This document shows, one piece after another, positions 1 to 10,070 of a stretch of 64,000 bases of DNA (position 1 is the first letter of the stretch; every line of letters begins with the position of its first letter). A program made the position numbers and the translations under genes. Below the pieces are notes generated by a model, which was given only the letters and a program-made list of their open reading frames with translations, searched no databases and was not told where the DNA came from. This DNA is from Carnegiea gigantea (Eukaryota; Streptophyta; Magnoliopsida; Caryophyllales; Cactaceae). The stretch covers positions 376,001 through 440,000 of the forward strand of contig JAKOGI010000337.1 in the NCBI GenBank assembly GCA_029747015.1, read 5' to 3'.

Positions 1-110
1 TAGCTTAGTTGATGGAGTCTCTAGGAGTTGTTACCAAAGACTTTGAATTCAAATCCTGCATATATTGACCTTTATGCCTCGTTCATATACACACAACAAA
101 AAAAGGTGAC
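1..110 (+). repeat. possible tRNA-derived SINE fragment
   Basis: The first ~75 bases resemble a decayed tRNA-like head: an A-box-like TAGCTTAGTTGATGG near the window edge and a B-box-like GAATTCAAATCC at about 47-58. An A-rich end follows at about 98-105. The 5' end may lie outside the window. This is a weak match by eye; a decayed tRNA pseudogene or chance is also possible. Confidence 0.25.
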
Positions 111-160
111 TATTAGAACTTTTAGGGACGACTTTAGAAGTGATGCATACCAATTTTCAG

Positions 161-345
161 GTGACTAATAAGTAATCTTAGGATGACCTTTTTTTCTTTA
201 TATGAAGTGAATCACTCAGTGTGACTTTTATTCACCAAATAAAAGTCATTTTTGAAATGAATTATTAGTTGCAATAAACATATTAAAAGTCGACTCTTAA
301 TATATACAATAGAATATTATCACATTTTTATTCAGTAGTCACTAG
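161..345 (+). repeat. diverged direct repeat, copy A
   Basis: This stretch (a GTGACT start, then AATCTTAGGA, a T-rich run, GTGACTTTTAT and CCAAATAAAAGTCA) recurs in diverged form at 1064-1195. The second copy resumes after the retrotransposon at 6883, where CTCTTAATACATATTATAAAAT matches CTCTTAATATATACAATAGAAT of this copy. Copy A therefore serves as an empty-site reference for the insertion. The family of the repeat is not recognised. Confidence 0.6.
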
Positions 346-1063
346 TCATCATAGAATTTTCAAATAGTCACCCATTTAGAGGTAGACTTGTCAAGTTGGG
401 TGGGCAGATTAGATGCTGATCGGTTTATTTTGGATTCAAATTTGAAAATGTGAAAGTCTAGCTTTAAAGTCTTGAGTTTGGGTTAGACCCAACAGGTTAG
501 AAGCCTTTTTATTAATTTTTTTCCTCCCACAAATATTGTAAGAATTAATACAATTTTAAAAAAATGAATCCATTTTCAAAACTTCAAATTTTAAATCTTA
601 AATTTTTGGTGCCAATTTAATAAATCCGTTGACTTTTTAGATCATATTTTCTTAAAAACAAAATAAATAAATAATAAAATTGCATACACATATAACCAAG
701 ATTTTCTATGAAATATATTTAATGATGTCAGTATGGTTCTTTTGGAGAGATGATTAATCCCATACAACTACTTTTTGCCCAAATATCTACTTACATAGTG
801 ACGTAGTGATCATTTGATTAAATGATGAAAATATAGTATGTGTAACAAAAGTTAGCGCATCTATTGGGTGAACAGAATTTTTGAATAAAAACAAACATAT
901 TAAAAAATCAGCCTAACCTAAACAGAACGATCCTGACCCTAATGGCTTTGACCCAAATGGGTTCGGGTCCGAAAATTTTATCCAAGATATTAGGTTTTTC
1001 TCAAGGGTTTGAATTCAGTACATTTTTGCAAGGTCTACTTAGAGCTCACTTAACAGTTTTTGG
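346..1063. other. AT-rich intergenic sequence
   Basis: No coding potential or recognisable element. The segment lies between the two copies of a diverged repeat, so it may be the inside of an old unidentified element. Confidence 0.5.
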
Positions 1064-1195
1064 GTGACTTGTACGCAATCTTAGGAAAATCTTTTTCTTT
1101 ATACGTTGGTGGATGATTTGGTGTGACTTTTATCCTCCAAATAAAAGTCACTTCTAAAATGAGTACTTTACCATAAAAATTTTAAAAGTGACCTT
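1064..1195 (+). repeat. diverged direct repeat, copy B (left piece)
   Basis: Left piece of the second copy of the repeat at 161-345, interrupted at 1195/1196 by the retrotransposon. The right piece resumes at about 6883. The bases flanking the insertion are ACCTT (1191-1195) and ACCTC (6883-6887), an imperfect 5-bp target duplication. Confidence 0.6.
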
Positions 1196-2566
1196 TGATA
1201 GGCGATAAATTGTCCTATTTTACGTGCCTCTTTCACCCACTTTTAGCTCGTATAATAACTTAATCTTTAGAATTTTTACTTGTTTTATTTATATTTTATA
1301 GGAAATAACTCCAAATCAAGCAAACGTCACGAAAAGGAGCAAAGACGGGACAAAGCGAAGAAATACAACAAAAACCGACAAAAAGGGACGAACCGGAGAC
1401 CGAAGCACCGTGCCAGAGGAATGGCACGGTGGGGCCGTGCCATGCTGTGCCACCATGGCACGGTCGTGTCCCCGGGGTCTGTCGTCCGGTTTCGCGATTT
1501 TCTATTTGAACCCTCTTCGGGCGTTTTTGCAAGGGGGTCATTCGGGCTTTTCCTGGGGCGATTCTTAGAGTAGTTTTGGTTATGTTTTAGCAAATAAAAC
1601 CTCAAGCGGAGGGTTATTTTAGGATTGAAGATAGGAATGTTGGATTCAACCTTTGGATTTCAAGTTCCTTCATCCATTCAAGACTAAGTTTTCTTCCCTT
1701 TTATCTCTTTAGTTTATACGTTGTTCTTGTTTATGTTTCATTAGTTTTAATTCTTGTATTTGTTTTGTTTGGTTTTTATGTATTCATTGTTGATTCATGT
1801 TATTTAGTTGTTTAGATTTGTTTTATTTCATTCTCTTTGTTTTGTTCTTCAAGTTTATGTTCTTGTTTGTTAGTTTAGGTTTTGTTGTGTTTGTGACGTT
1901 TAGTTGGTAGATTGTGTTGGCTTGGATTGTGATTAGCCTCTTGATGGTTAATTAGTCTTGTATTTGGCCTAACAATACCCAATCTATGCCTAGAATTTAG
2001 AGTTTTCCTTCACGCCCGCCAAGTGTTCGATGAAATGCTTGATAGAACTTTCATCCATATTTTTGGGCGATTGACTTATGCTGAAAGGTGAGGTCAATTA
2101 GCTAGTATGGGAGAAGGAATAGCCGAGTTCGGGATATGAAAATAGTACCCGAATCGAGCTAGGTTCGGGATTGCTAGTTTTATGGTCTAATTGGGCTAAC
2201 CCCATGAAAATAGGTGGTTAGGCTAATTAGATTAGCTCATGACCCTTGAGAGAGGGCTTGGGTGGTCTTTGATGGTGCAACCGATCATCTCTGGTTCGTG
2301 ATGTAGTTTGGGTAGGTTAGGACTTGTCTCGATTAGTTGATTCGTCCATTGGTCAAATCACAACTTCAAATTGCTTTTTCTATGTTTGTTGGCGTAGTTT
2401 AGTTTACCCTTTGTTTTCCTTTGATTTGCCAAGCTCGAGACGCTTTAGTTAGCTCTGGTAGTTGGAAACACAACTCCCTGCGGACGACACCCCAAGTACT
2501 CAACGATACACCTTACCCTTGGGGTTTATAAATATTAAAACTCTGTTTGTGTTTTACCCTGCAACA
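1196..2566 (+). repeat. 5' LTR of Athila-like element
   Basis: 1371 bp, begins TGATAGGCGATAAATTG and ends CCTGCAACA. It contains a GC-rich hairpin cluster near 1407-1463 and a TATA-like TTTATAAATATTA close to its 3' end (about 2525-2537). It pairs with 5524-6882. Confidence 0.9.
1407..1463 (+). other. double hairpin inside the LTR
   Basis: Two perfect stems built from the same TGGCACGG word: ACCGTGCCA (1407-1415) pairs with TGGCACGGT (1422-1430) across a 6-nt loop, and CCGTGCCATG (1435-1444) pairs with CATGGCACGG (1454-1463) across a 9-nt loop. The 3' LTR has a shorter, partly altered version near 5735-5775. The function is unknown; an RNA structure in the R or leader region is one possibility. 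Confidence 0.7.
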
Positions 2567-2572
2567 AATTTT

Positions 2573-2591
2573 TGGCGCCGTTACCGAGGAA
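2573..2591 (+). promoter_or_regulatory. primer-binding site (tRNA-Asp type)
   Basis: TGGCGCCGTTACCGAGGAA lies just inside the 5' LTR. The complement of the plant tRNA-Asp 3' end begins TGGCGCCGTTGCCGGGG, so two G-to-A differences are present. This site would prime minus-strand DNA synthesis. Confidence 0.8.
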
Positions 2592-2695
2592 TTGGCGTTT
2601 TTTAATATTGGAGTTTCCTTGAGCATTCGAGACTAGGCCTTTTTGAAAAAAAAAAAAATTCAAAAAATTCAAAAAAAAATAAAAAATATTTCAAG

Positions 2696-3939
2696 ATGGC
2701 TATTTTTCATTTACCTAAATTTGTGCATGAACCTTTTTGGGAATACTTGTCTAAATTGAATGATTATCGTACTCAATATGTGCATTTCACGTATGAAAAA
2801 TGGAAAATATGTGATACTGTGCTTGAGGGGATAACACATGAGACTCGAGCCATCCTTGAGTCCATGTGTTATAGTGGTTTGTGTTCCTTAGATGTCGATG
2901 ACATGTGGATTTGTTTGAGTCTCTAGCTTGGCATCAATGGAAATCTAATGATGCTAGGGACCAATATCATCACTATTCTTCTTACCCTCATGTGTTGTGC
3001 TCTTTTTGCCAATCTTTTGACTATGATGTGAATTCTTATCCCTAGTATAATGTTTCCAATGAATGTTATGCTAGACTTGATGCCATGATAGGGGCAATAA
3101 ATGAGCAACACGAATGCTTTGCTAGTAGGATGAGGGAGTGGAGTTTATTGCATGAGACCGACCGTAGTCTACCTTGTTCTAGACTTGAGGCTCGTCTCTA
3201 TGATGATTGTGAGTCTTCCCTTCCCCTAGGGTCTAATGTTGTTAATAATGCACCTTTGACCGACCCAGGAGAAGTGTTTGACCTTCCCTTGACTCCATTG
3301 ACATTCGTTGCTTCATCCTTTTCTAGCACACCTATGGGCACTAGTGTCGGTGCTCTGACCTTACATGCTTCTCCCCTCCCTTTAGCTCAGTGCATGGGGT
3401 TAGAGATGAGCGAGACTTCTCGGGGTGATGCTAGTTCTCTAGAGGATGTTTTAATTTTTTGGTCAGAAGAACTTATATTAGTTGAGCCATATCTTGAGGA
3501 GGCTCCTTTCGAGGAATTGTGTGATGATAGTTCGGTGGTTGGTGTTGCACCTAATATTGATCATATCGACCCAATTTGCACCGAATCACTCGACTCAATC
3601 CCCATTTCATTCCCCTTACTTTCCACCACGCCCTCTCACTTGCATGCATTTTATGAGTCCCTAGGTGACATTCGGGAGTATAATCTCTCCTTGGACCAAT
3701 ATTGCGCATAACTAGAGGACGTGCCTAGGAAAATCATGTGGAGTACTTTCTTTGATCATGATTTTGATTTTTCTATGGCATTTGATAAATTTAAGAGGAC
3801 ACTAACTCCATTTGCTACATCTTTATTAGTGTTCTCTTACTTACATCTCTTTGAGATGCATGCAACGGCACACGACAAGTTTCTGAGAGCGTTGACTGCA
3901 TCCGAGCTGACAACTCACCTCTTGAGAAACAAGGAGTGA
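2696..3939 (+). pseudogene. decayed internal ORF of the Athila-like element
   Basis: Starts ATG (MAIFHLPKFVHEPFWEY). The reading frame shifts by one base near 2905-2914. It then stays in one frame through in-frame stops at 3043-3045 (TAG) and 3709-3711 (TAA) and ends at a TGA at 3937-3939. The conceptual product is about 410 residues and acidic in its middle, with a CSFC pair around 3000-3014 that might be half of a zinc knuckle. No protease or polymerase motif is present. Continuous similarity of composition across the breaks suggests a once-open reading frame, perhaps a gag-like or lineage-specific protein. The family is not identified with confidence, and the present copy cannot make the full protein. 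Confidence 0.6.
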
Positions 3940-5510
3940 CTGGTACTCCTTGCGCCCTTGTGGAATAGTTCGGGTACATTTAGTACGCGACCTGGTATAA
4001 TCGTTCTCACTCTTCCCCCCTTCTTTTATTTTTATTTTTATTTTCTTTCTTTTTCTTTTTTGTTTAGTTGTGAATATTGGGATTGTGTTTTTGTTGGTGA
4101 TCATGTTGGGTTGAAATTTGAGATTTGTTGAGCCATTGATGGCTATGATCACCGTTTTTGTATTCTTGTGGATATTTGCATGTTGTGATTGGTGGTGTCG
4201 ATGGATTCGTGTATATTTATTTTTGGTGGTGTTAGTTTTGTATATATGTGTGCTCTTGTTGTTGATTGGGCGAGATTGTATTTTTGGAAGAGTGTGTTAA
4301 CTTGTGTATATATTTGTCAGTTTTGTGTGTCATGTGTGTGTTTTTGTTTTCCTTGTTTTTGTGTGTTTTGCAGTTGGTGATGACTCTCAGCTCCCAATGA
4401 GGACATTGTGAGATTTAGGTGTGGGGGTGGGGTCATCTCCACTTTTGTTCTTATTTTTCTGAAAGTTTTTCATTTTTGTGTAAAATTTTTAATTTTTCTC
4501 TTTTTCGTATAATTTTTCTTTTCCTTTCGAATTTAGGGGAGTTTTGTACTATTTGGATCAACCTTGATCTCCGGTACCTTGAATATTAGCTCATATATAT
4601 GTATAATGTGCATGATAGATATTCATCCTAGTCTGTCGTTTTAGACCTCAGTTCTAACCTCAACCGTCCATTGTAACTTTGTAATCCAATCCCGACTATT
4701 ATATTATCATTACCTTATATTCTTAGTCTTCCGTGATCGGCTCTCCCACTTGCCTACTGCACAGTTCCCTTTGTATGTGCTTGCACTCCCTTTTTCAAAA
4801 ACAAAAGCAAAAACAAACAAATTCAAGCGCTACTGGGTGTATTCCTTTGAAGCGTGGCAAGAGTTTGTAATGAAAAAAATAATGGAAAGAAAAAAAGTGG
4901 GGAAGAAAAGAATTTGGAACGATAAGTACCCTTTTGAGGCATGCGCTACTGGATGCTACCCTTTGAGGCAATACTGCTACTGGGGAGGTCTGTTTTCCAT
5001 GCTAGCCATTCAAAAAGGTGGCTTGTGTCAGTGAAGTGGGATTGAGTTTGATTTTAGTAGGCCAAAGTATTAAGGTGATGATACACTTGCACACCAGGCA
5101 CCAGGATGGATTCAATGTTTTTATGCGTCGTGGGGTGAAAACCTGATGTCTGGATGCCATTCTTTGCGATGACGTATCCAAAAATGCATGTATTGCTTGT
5201 GTACAGACTGATACTTGAGTTATTAGGAGTTTTGGTTGATCCGAACGTGTACAGTTTACCTCGATGTATGTATTGTGTTTTGTCGTTTTCATTTTTTCGA
5301 TTTTTGTTTTTCTTTTCTTTGTTTTTCCTTTTTGAGATTTTGTGGGTATTTCTTATGCAAACCCTCACGAGACCTTTCTCGTTCACTTGGGGGAACCAAG
5401 GGGTTTAAAAGGCTTGTTGCATACCCTAAATGCAACCGTGATTCCTACGAAAGTGAGTTAGGTCCTTAAGTTAGTTTTTATTTTGTTTTGCTCGAGGACG
5501 AGCAAAAGAT
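3940..5510 (+). other. non-coding internal region of the Athila-like element
   Basis: T-rich sequence (4010-4380 and 5280-5340) without a supported reading frame. A purine tract similar to the true polypurine tract occurs at about 4412-4432 (TTAGGTGTGGGGGTGGGG). Short repeated words built on GCTACTGG occur between 4830 and 4985. Confidence 0.5.
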
Positions 5511-5523
5511 AGGTGTGGGGGTG
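5511..5523 (+). promoter_or_regulatory. polypurine tract
   Basis: AGGTGTGGGGGTG abuts the TG start of the 3' LTR, the expected place for the plus-strand primer of an LTR retrotransposon. Confidence 0.75.
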
Positions 5524-6882
5524 TGATAGGCGATAAATTGTCCTATTTTACGTACCTCTTTCACCCATTTTAGCTCGTATAATAACTTAATCTTTAGGAT
5601 TTTTACTTGTTTTATTTATATTTTGTAGGAAATAACTCCAAATGAAGCAAACGTCGCGAAAAGGAGCGAAGACGGGACAAAACGAAGAAATACAGCAAAA
5701 ACCGACAAAAAGGGACGAACCGAGGGCCGAACCACTGTGCCAGAGGAATGGCACGGTGGGGCCATGCCATGTGGCACAGCCGTGTCCCCGAGGTCTGTCG
5801 TCCGGTTTCGCGATTTTCTATTTATGCCCTCTTCGGGCGTTTTTGCAAGAGGGTCGTTCGGGCTTTTCCTGGGGCAATTCTTAGAGTAGTTTAGGTTATA
5901 TTTTAGCAAATAAAACCTTAAGCGGAAGGTTAGTTTAGGATTGAAGATGGGAATGTTGGATTCAACCTTTGGATTTCAAATTCCTTCATCAATTCAAGAC
6001 TAAGTTTTCTCTCCTTTTATCTCTTTAGTTTATACGTTGTTCTTGTTTATGTTTTGTTAGTTTTAATTCTTGTATTTGTTTTGTTTGGTTTTTATGTATT
6101 CATTGTTGATTCATGTTATTTAGTTGTTTAGATTTGTTTTATTTCATTCTCTTTGTTTTGTTCTTCAAGTTTATGTTCTTATTTGTTAGTTTAGGTTTTT
6201 TTGTATTTGTGACGTTTAGTTGGTAGATTGTGTTGGCTTGAATTATGATTAGTCTCTTGATGGTTAATTAGTCTTGTATTTGGCCTAACAATACCCAATT
6301 TATGCCTAGAATTTAGAGTTTTCCTTCATACCCGTCAAGTGTTCGATGAAATGCTTGATAGAACTTTCATCCATATTTTTGGGTGATTGACTTATGCTAA
6401 AAGGTGAAGTCAATTAGCTAGTGTGGGAGAGGGAATAGCCGAGCTCGAGACATGAAAATAGTACCAGAATCAAGTTAGGTCCGGGTTGCTAGTTTTGTGG
6501 TCTAATTGGGCTAACCCCATGAAAATAGGTGGTTAGGCTAATTAGATTAGCTCATGACCCTTGAGAGAGGGCTTGGGTGGTCTTTGATGGCGCAACCGAT
6601 CTTCTCTAGTTCGTGATTTAGTTTGAGTAGGTTAGAACTTGTCTCGATTAGTTGGTTCGTCCATTGGTCAAATCACAACTCCAAGTTGCTTTTTCTATGT
6701 TTGTTGGCGTAATTTAGTTTACCATTTGTTTTCCTTTGATTTCGCCTAACTCGAGACGCTTTAGTTAGCTCTGGTAGTTGGAAACACAACTCCTTGTGGA
6801 CAACACCCCAGATACTCAACGATATACCTTGCACTTAGGGTTTATAAATATTAAAACTCTGTTTGTGTTTTACCCTGCAACA
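5524..6882 (+). repeat. 3' LTR of Athila-like element
   Basis: 1359 bp, TGATAGG to CAACA, a diverged direct copy of 1196-2566. It is followed by ACCTC against ACCTT before the 5' LTR. Confidence 0.9.
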
Positions 6883-7602
6883 ACCTCTTAATACATATTA
6901 TAAAATATCATTATGTTTTTATTATAACTCACCCTGAAATTTTAAATACTCATCTTAAGTCTGCAGACACTATATAAGATAATTATAAAATTCAGATGAT
7001 GACTATGTGAAATGCTACTAGAAGTCACTTTAAATGATAAATACGCACTTAATCTAAGGACAAGTTGTAAAATGGTTTTAAATTATTTTGAAGCGATGTT
7101 TTATTTTTCAAATCACTACTATCCTATTCCTATGTTTGATAAAAAATAGAAGTGATCATCTTCAAGTCAGTAATCACACCAAAAGTTTAATAAACCTCTC
7201 GTCAAATCAAAAATTCCATAAAAATCATTTCCAATATGCTTTCTTTAAGTTTAAAAAAATAAAGAAACAGTAAAACTAGGAGGCATGATAGGCACAGTTG
7301 GCCCCTTGTTCTTCCTCTCTCCTTCAAGAAACCGTATTCTTCCTCCAAGTTCCCCTCTAAATCATCTTGTTGTTCTGTGTAGTAAAATTTTACTTTTTGA
7401 AGGTTGGGATGGCTGGAATTCCGACGGTCCCGATCATTTTTAATTATCATACCTCTATCTAATAGTGTTTTTATATTAATTTAGTATTTGTCTCTTCAAT
7501 TGAGAGGGCAGTTATTCTCTCAATTTGTGAAAGTTTCTTTTAGTTTGTGTTTGTGTTGTTAATTTGTTTAATTTTCAAAAGATGAATCAGTTCTAAATCA
7601 TA
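6883..7602. other. intergenic, includes right piece of diverged repeat
   Basis: The first ~50 bases continue the repeat copy interrupted at 1195. The rest is AT-rich with no supported gene; short open frames near 7088-7450 lack any recognisable domain. Confidence 0.5.
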
Positions 7603-7816
7603 GGACATGTTTTTTTTTCATTGGTCTTTTCTAATTTGTCGACTTAAACTTACTTCAACCCACTTTAATAAAAAATATCAACTTCAACTGACTTCGATCC
7701 ACTTCAACCTATTTCAGCCAATTTCAACCCACTTCAGTTTACTCAACCTATTTCAATAAAAAATATCAATTTTAACCCACTTCAACCTTCCTCAATTAAT
7801 TTACCCTTTTAACAAC
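7603..7816 (-). mobile_element. small inverted-repeat element (larger piece), split by retrotransposon
   Basis: Degenerate copies of CTTCAACCCACTTC-type words and an outer end (GGACATGTTTTTTTTTCATTGGTC) that resembles the reverse complement of the right end of the element at 40154-40435. The other end is displaced to 29353-29380, after the large retrotransposon. Joining 7816 to 29353 restores a stretch that aligns with the reverse complement of the outer end of the element at 52029. It is probably non-autonomous (MITE-like); the superfamily is not assigned. Confidence 0.6.
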
Positions 7817-8530
7817 TGTAGGCACTAAAAATTTGTTTGTGCCATGCCAAAATTAAATTTAATTAATTAATTGGGCCAACCCTTTTAATTAATTTAATCA
7901 AGCCCAAAGACTTACAAGTCAAGCCCAAAGAAATCACAAGTCAAGCCCCAAAGATGAAGCCTAGATGACCCCCAAGTCCAAACTCAACCAAAATTCGAGT
8001 CAAAGCCCACACCGAGACTCAGGACGACTACCAAGTCGAGTCACGGCCTAAAGCCCGAACTAAGTCATGACACGGCCAAAGTCAAAAGTCAAAGTCAAAG
8101 TCAATGGTCAAAGTCAAAGACCTACATCGGCTCACAAGTCAAACGTCAAAATCGACTCTCAAGTCAACGTCCGGTCAAAGTTCGAGGCGACCTCCAAGTC
8201 AACGCTCGGCCCAAGCCCGGAAGACTCTCAAATCAAAGTCAAAGTCAAACAAACGAAAGTCAAAGCAGACTAGGAAAAAAGCCTGATTGAAAGGCCCAAA
8301 ACCTAGGTCAAGGCCCAAAACCTAGGTCAAAGCCCAAGACCCAAGTCAAGGCCTGTCTTGACTTTCAAGGGGGGCTTTCCTATAAATAGGTCCCCTACCC
8401 CTCTTTGTAAAGAGGTTGGAAAATCCATCCTTGAAAGAGAAAGAATCAGAGGATTGTGTTCATAGAGATTGTACCCAATTCAAATCAACTGAATTCTATA
8501 AAAATTCAATCTTTGTAATTTGTGATTACA
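7817..8530 (+). repeat. 5' LTR of Tat-like element
   Basis: 714 bp, TGTAGGCACT to GATTACA. Contains many AGTCAA/GGTCAA words (W-box cores on the opposite strand), a palindromic AATTAATTAATT segment, and a TATA box at 8381-8388. Same length as the 3' LTR. Confidence 0.95.
8381..8388 (+). promoter_or_regulatory. LTR TATA box
   Basis: TATAAATA in the context CCTATAAATAGG, preceded by an array of GTCAA motifs. It is the likely core promoter for the retroelement transcript. The same site is preserved in the 3' LTR at 29198-29205. Confidence 0.7.
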
Positions 8531-8535
8531 AATTT

Positions 8536-8554
8536 TGGCACGCTCGGTGGGACC
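8536..8554 (+). promoter_or_regulatory. primer-binding site
   Basis: TGGCACGCTCGGTGGGACC begins five bases after the LTR end. It has the TGG start (complement of a tRNA CCA end) expected of a primer site. The tRNA was not identified from memory. Confidence 0.65.
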
Positions 8555-8627
8555 TCTCTACCTCTCATCTCTTTCTCTTAAAAAATCAAGACTTTCAAGT
8601 TACAAGCACATCATCTTCGACGGAGAT

Positions 8628-10070
8628 ATGGCTACAAGAAATGTCGCCGCGCAACCTTCGAGGAAGAAGAACATGGGATCTTTCTCTCTTAGATCCTGTG
8701 AAGCGAGCATCACTTCCAGCAAGCGCGCTCATACAATGAAGACCAGGAGCATGACAAAAGCTGCTCCGTCGACCGCTGCTAGGCAGACTGTGTCCCCCAC
8801 ATCCAAATTCCAAGACTCAAAAACGCAACACAAGGTGTTGTCCTGGATGAATGAAATTCAAAAACTTAGCCTTCAATTTCCAGTCTGCGAGGTTGAAGAC
8901 TACTATAGTAGTGCCTCATCTTCGCCTTCACCAAAAGGGACGCACATGTCAGGGATTGACGCTGAATCTTTTGACACTGTCATCATGCCAGTCATGATGA
9001 CAGGAGCTACTAACTTTGAGGAGCAGCTGGCAAGTATGATGGCAACCTTGGATAGACTATCTAAGGAGAGTGCAGAGAAGGATGCCCAAATCAAGCGCCA
9101 GAATGACCAAATTGCTGAATTGACAAAGAGGCTGGAAAAGAAATTCTCTGAAGCTTCTAACAAGGGGTCAGGTGCTGAAGATTCTGACAAAGAGTCACAT
9201 CGCAGCGAGGAATCTGACAATGACCGCAAGTCCAAGAAGGACTGCTCCTTAGGCTCGATGTCGGTTGAGCAAATTCAGAGCTTGATAGCAAACGCAGTCA
9301 AGGCTCAGCTAGGAGGAGGATCTCACAAGACCAACCTGTACACTAAACCCTATACAAAGAGGATTGACGCGCTGCGCATGTCCCATGGCTATCAGCCTCC
9401 CAAGTTCAACCAGTTTGATGGCAAGGGCAACCCCAAACAGCATGTCGCACACTTTATTGAGACGTGCAGCAATGCTGGCACAGAGGGAGACCGACTGGTG
9501 AAGCAGTTTGTTCGTACTCTAAAAGGGATTGCTTTCGACTGGTACACAGATTTGGAGCCAGAGTCCATTGATAGCTGGCAACAAATGGAGCAGGAATTTT
9601 TAAATCGGTTCTACAGCACTCAGCGCGTTGTTAGCATGACAGAGCTAACAAACACCAAACAATGGAAGGACGAGCCGGTGCTTGATTATATCAATCGCTG
9701 GAGATCCCTTAGTCTCGAATGCAAAGACCGTCTGACAGAGGCTTCAGCTGTTGAAATGTGTGCGCAGGGCATGGAGTGGGATTTACTGTATGTCTTGCAA
9801 ATGAGTAAGCCAAGGACTTTTCAGGAACTAGCAACAAAAGCTCATGATATGGAGATTACAATTGCAAGTCGCCGTGGCAAGTCTTCTTCTTTACCTGACT
9901 CTAGAAAGGACAAAGGTGAATTCAAAAAAATCTCAAGTCCTCAAAGCCCTCAAACAAAGAATCTATGGCTACTTCAACTGAGGAACCGGTTCGAATCTCT
10001 GGAAAGCCCAAGTATGAAAACAAGAAGAGTGAATTCCCCAATGATGCTGGGAAGAAGCCTCCGACATTGA
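8628..10070 (+). CDS. gag: Gag (frame as read; true Gag continues in the -1 frame)
   Basis: Starts at the first ATG after the leader (MATRNVAAQP); the open frame further upstream is only primer-site sequence. It contains a charged coiled region (about 140-210 codons in) and the retrotransposon Gag core: PPKFNQFDGKGNPKQHVAHF, then GIAFDWYTDL, LNRFYSTQR and a YINRWRSL stretch. Around 9924-9930 a run of seven A residues marks a frameshift. Codons after it read as nonsense to 10070, while the -1 frame carries on with typical Gag C-terminal sequence. One lost A in the homopolymer explains this best. The packaged Gag would lack its cysteine-histidine motif unless the ribosome shifts frame. It forms the virus-like particle that carries the element RNA. 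Confidence 0.85.
   Translation: MATRNVAAQPSRKKNMGSFSLRSCEASITSSKRAHTMKTRSMTKAAPSTAARQTVSPTSKFQDSKTQHKVLSWMNEIQKLSLQFPVCEVEDYYSSASSSPSPKGTHMSGIDAESFDTVIMPVMMTGATNFEEQLASMMATLDRLSKESAEKDAQIKRQNDQIAELTKRLEKKFSEASNKGSGAEDSDKESHRSEESDNDRKSKKDCSLGSMSVEQIQSLIANAVKAQLGGGSHKTNLYTKPYTKRIDALRMSHGYQPPKFNQFDGKGNPKQHVAHFIETCSNAGTEGDRLVKQFVRTLKGIAFDWYTDLEPESIDSWQQMEQEFLNRFYSTQRVVSMTELTNTKQWKDEPVLDYINRWRSLSLECKDRLTEASAVEMCAQGMEWDLLYVLQMSKPRTFQELATKAHDMEITIASRRGKSSSLPDSRKDKGEFKKISSPQSPQTKNLWLLQLRNRFESLESPSMKTRRVNSPMMLGRSLRH

Larger units (their letters stand above)
1196..6882 (+). mobile_element. non-autonomous Athila-like Ty3/gypsy LTR retrotransposon
   Basis: A 5.7-kb element with two direct LTRs that start TGATAGG and end CAACA, a primer-binding site seven bases inside the left LTR, and a purine-rich tract abutting the right LTR. 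The primer site matches the 3' end of plant tRNA-Asp with two mismatches; tRNA-Asp priming is typical of the Athila lineage. The 2.96-kb interior holds one decayed ORF and T-rich sequence. No protease, reverse transcriptase, RNase H or integrase motif was seen, so it could only have moved with help from another element. The LTRs differ by many substitutions and indels (1371 versus 1359 bp), so the insertion is clearly older than the next retrotransposon. The lineage rests on the primer site and is tentative. Confidence 0.85.

Noticed and set aside
4118..4380. Hydrophobic open frames that could suggest an envelope-like membrane protein
   Set aside because: They come from a T/G-rich low-complexity tract, overlap in two frames and have no conserved motif.
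8535..8627. Upstream extension of gag from a non-ATG start
   Set aside because: It would lie in the primer-binding site; the first ATG at 8628 is the sensible start.
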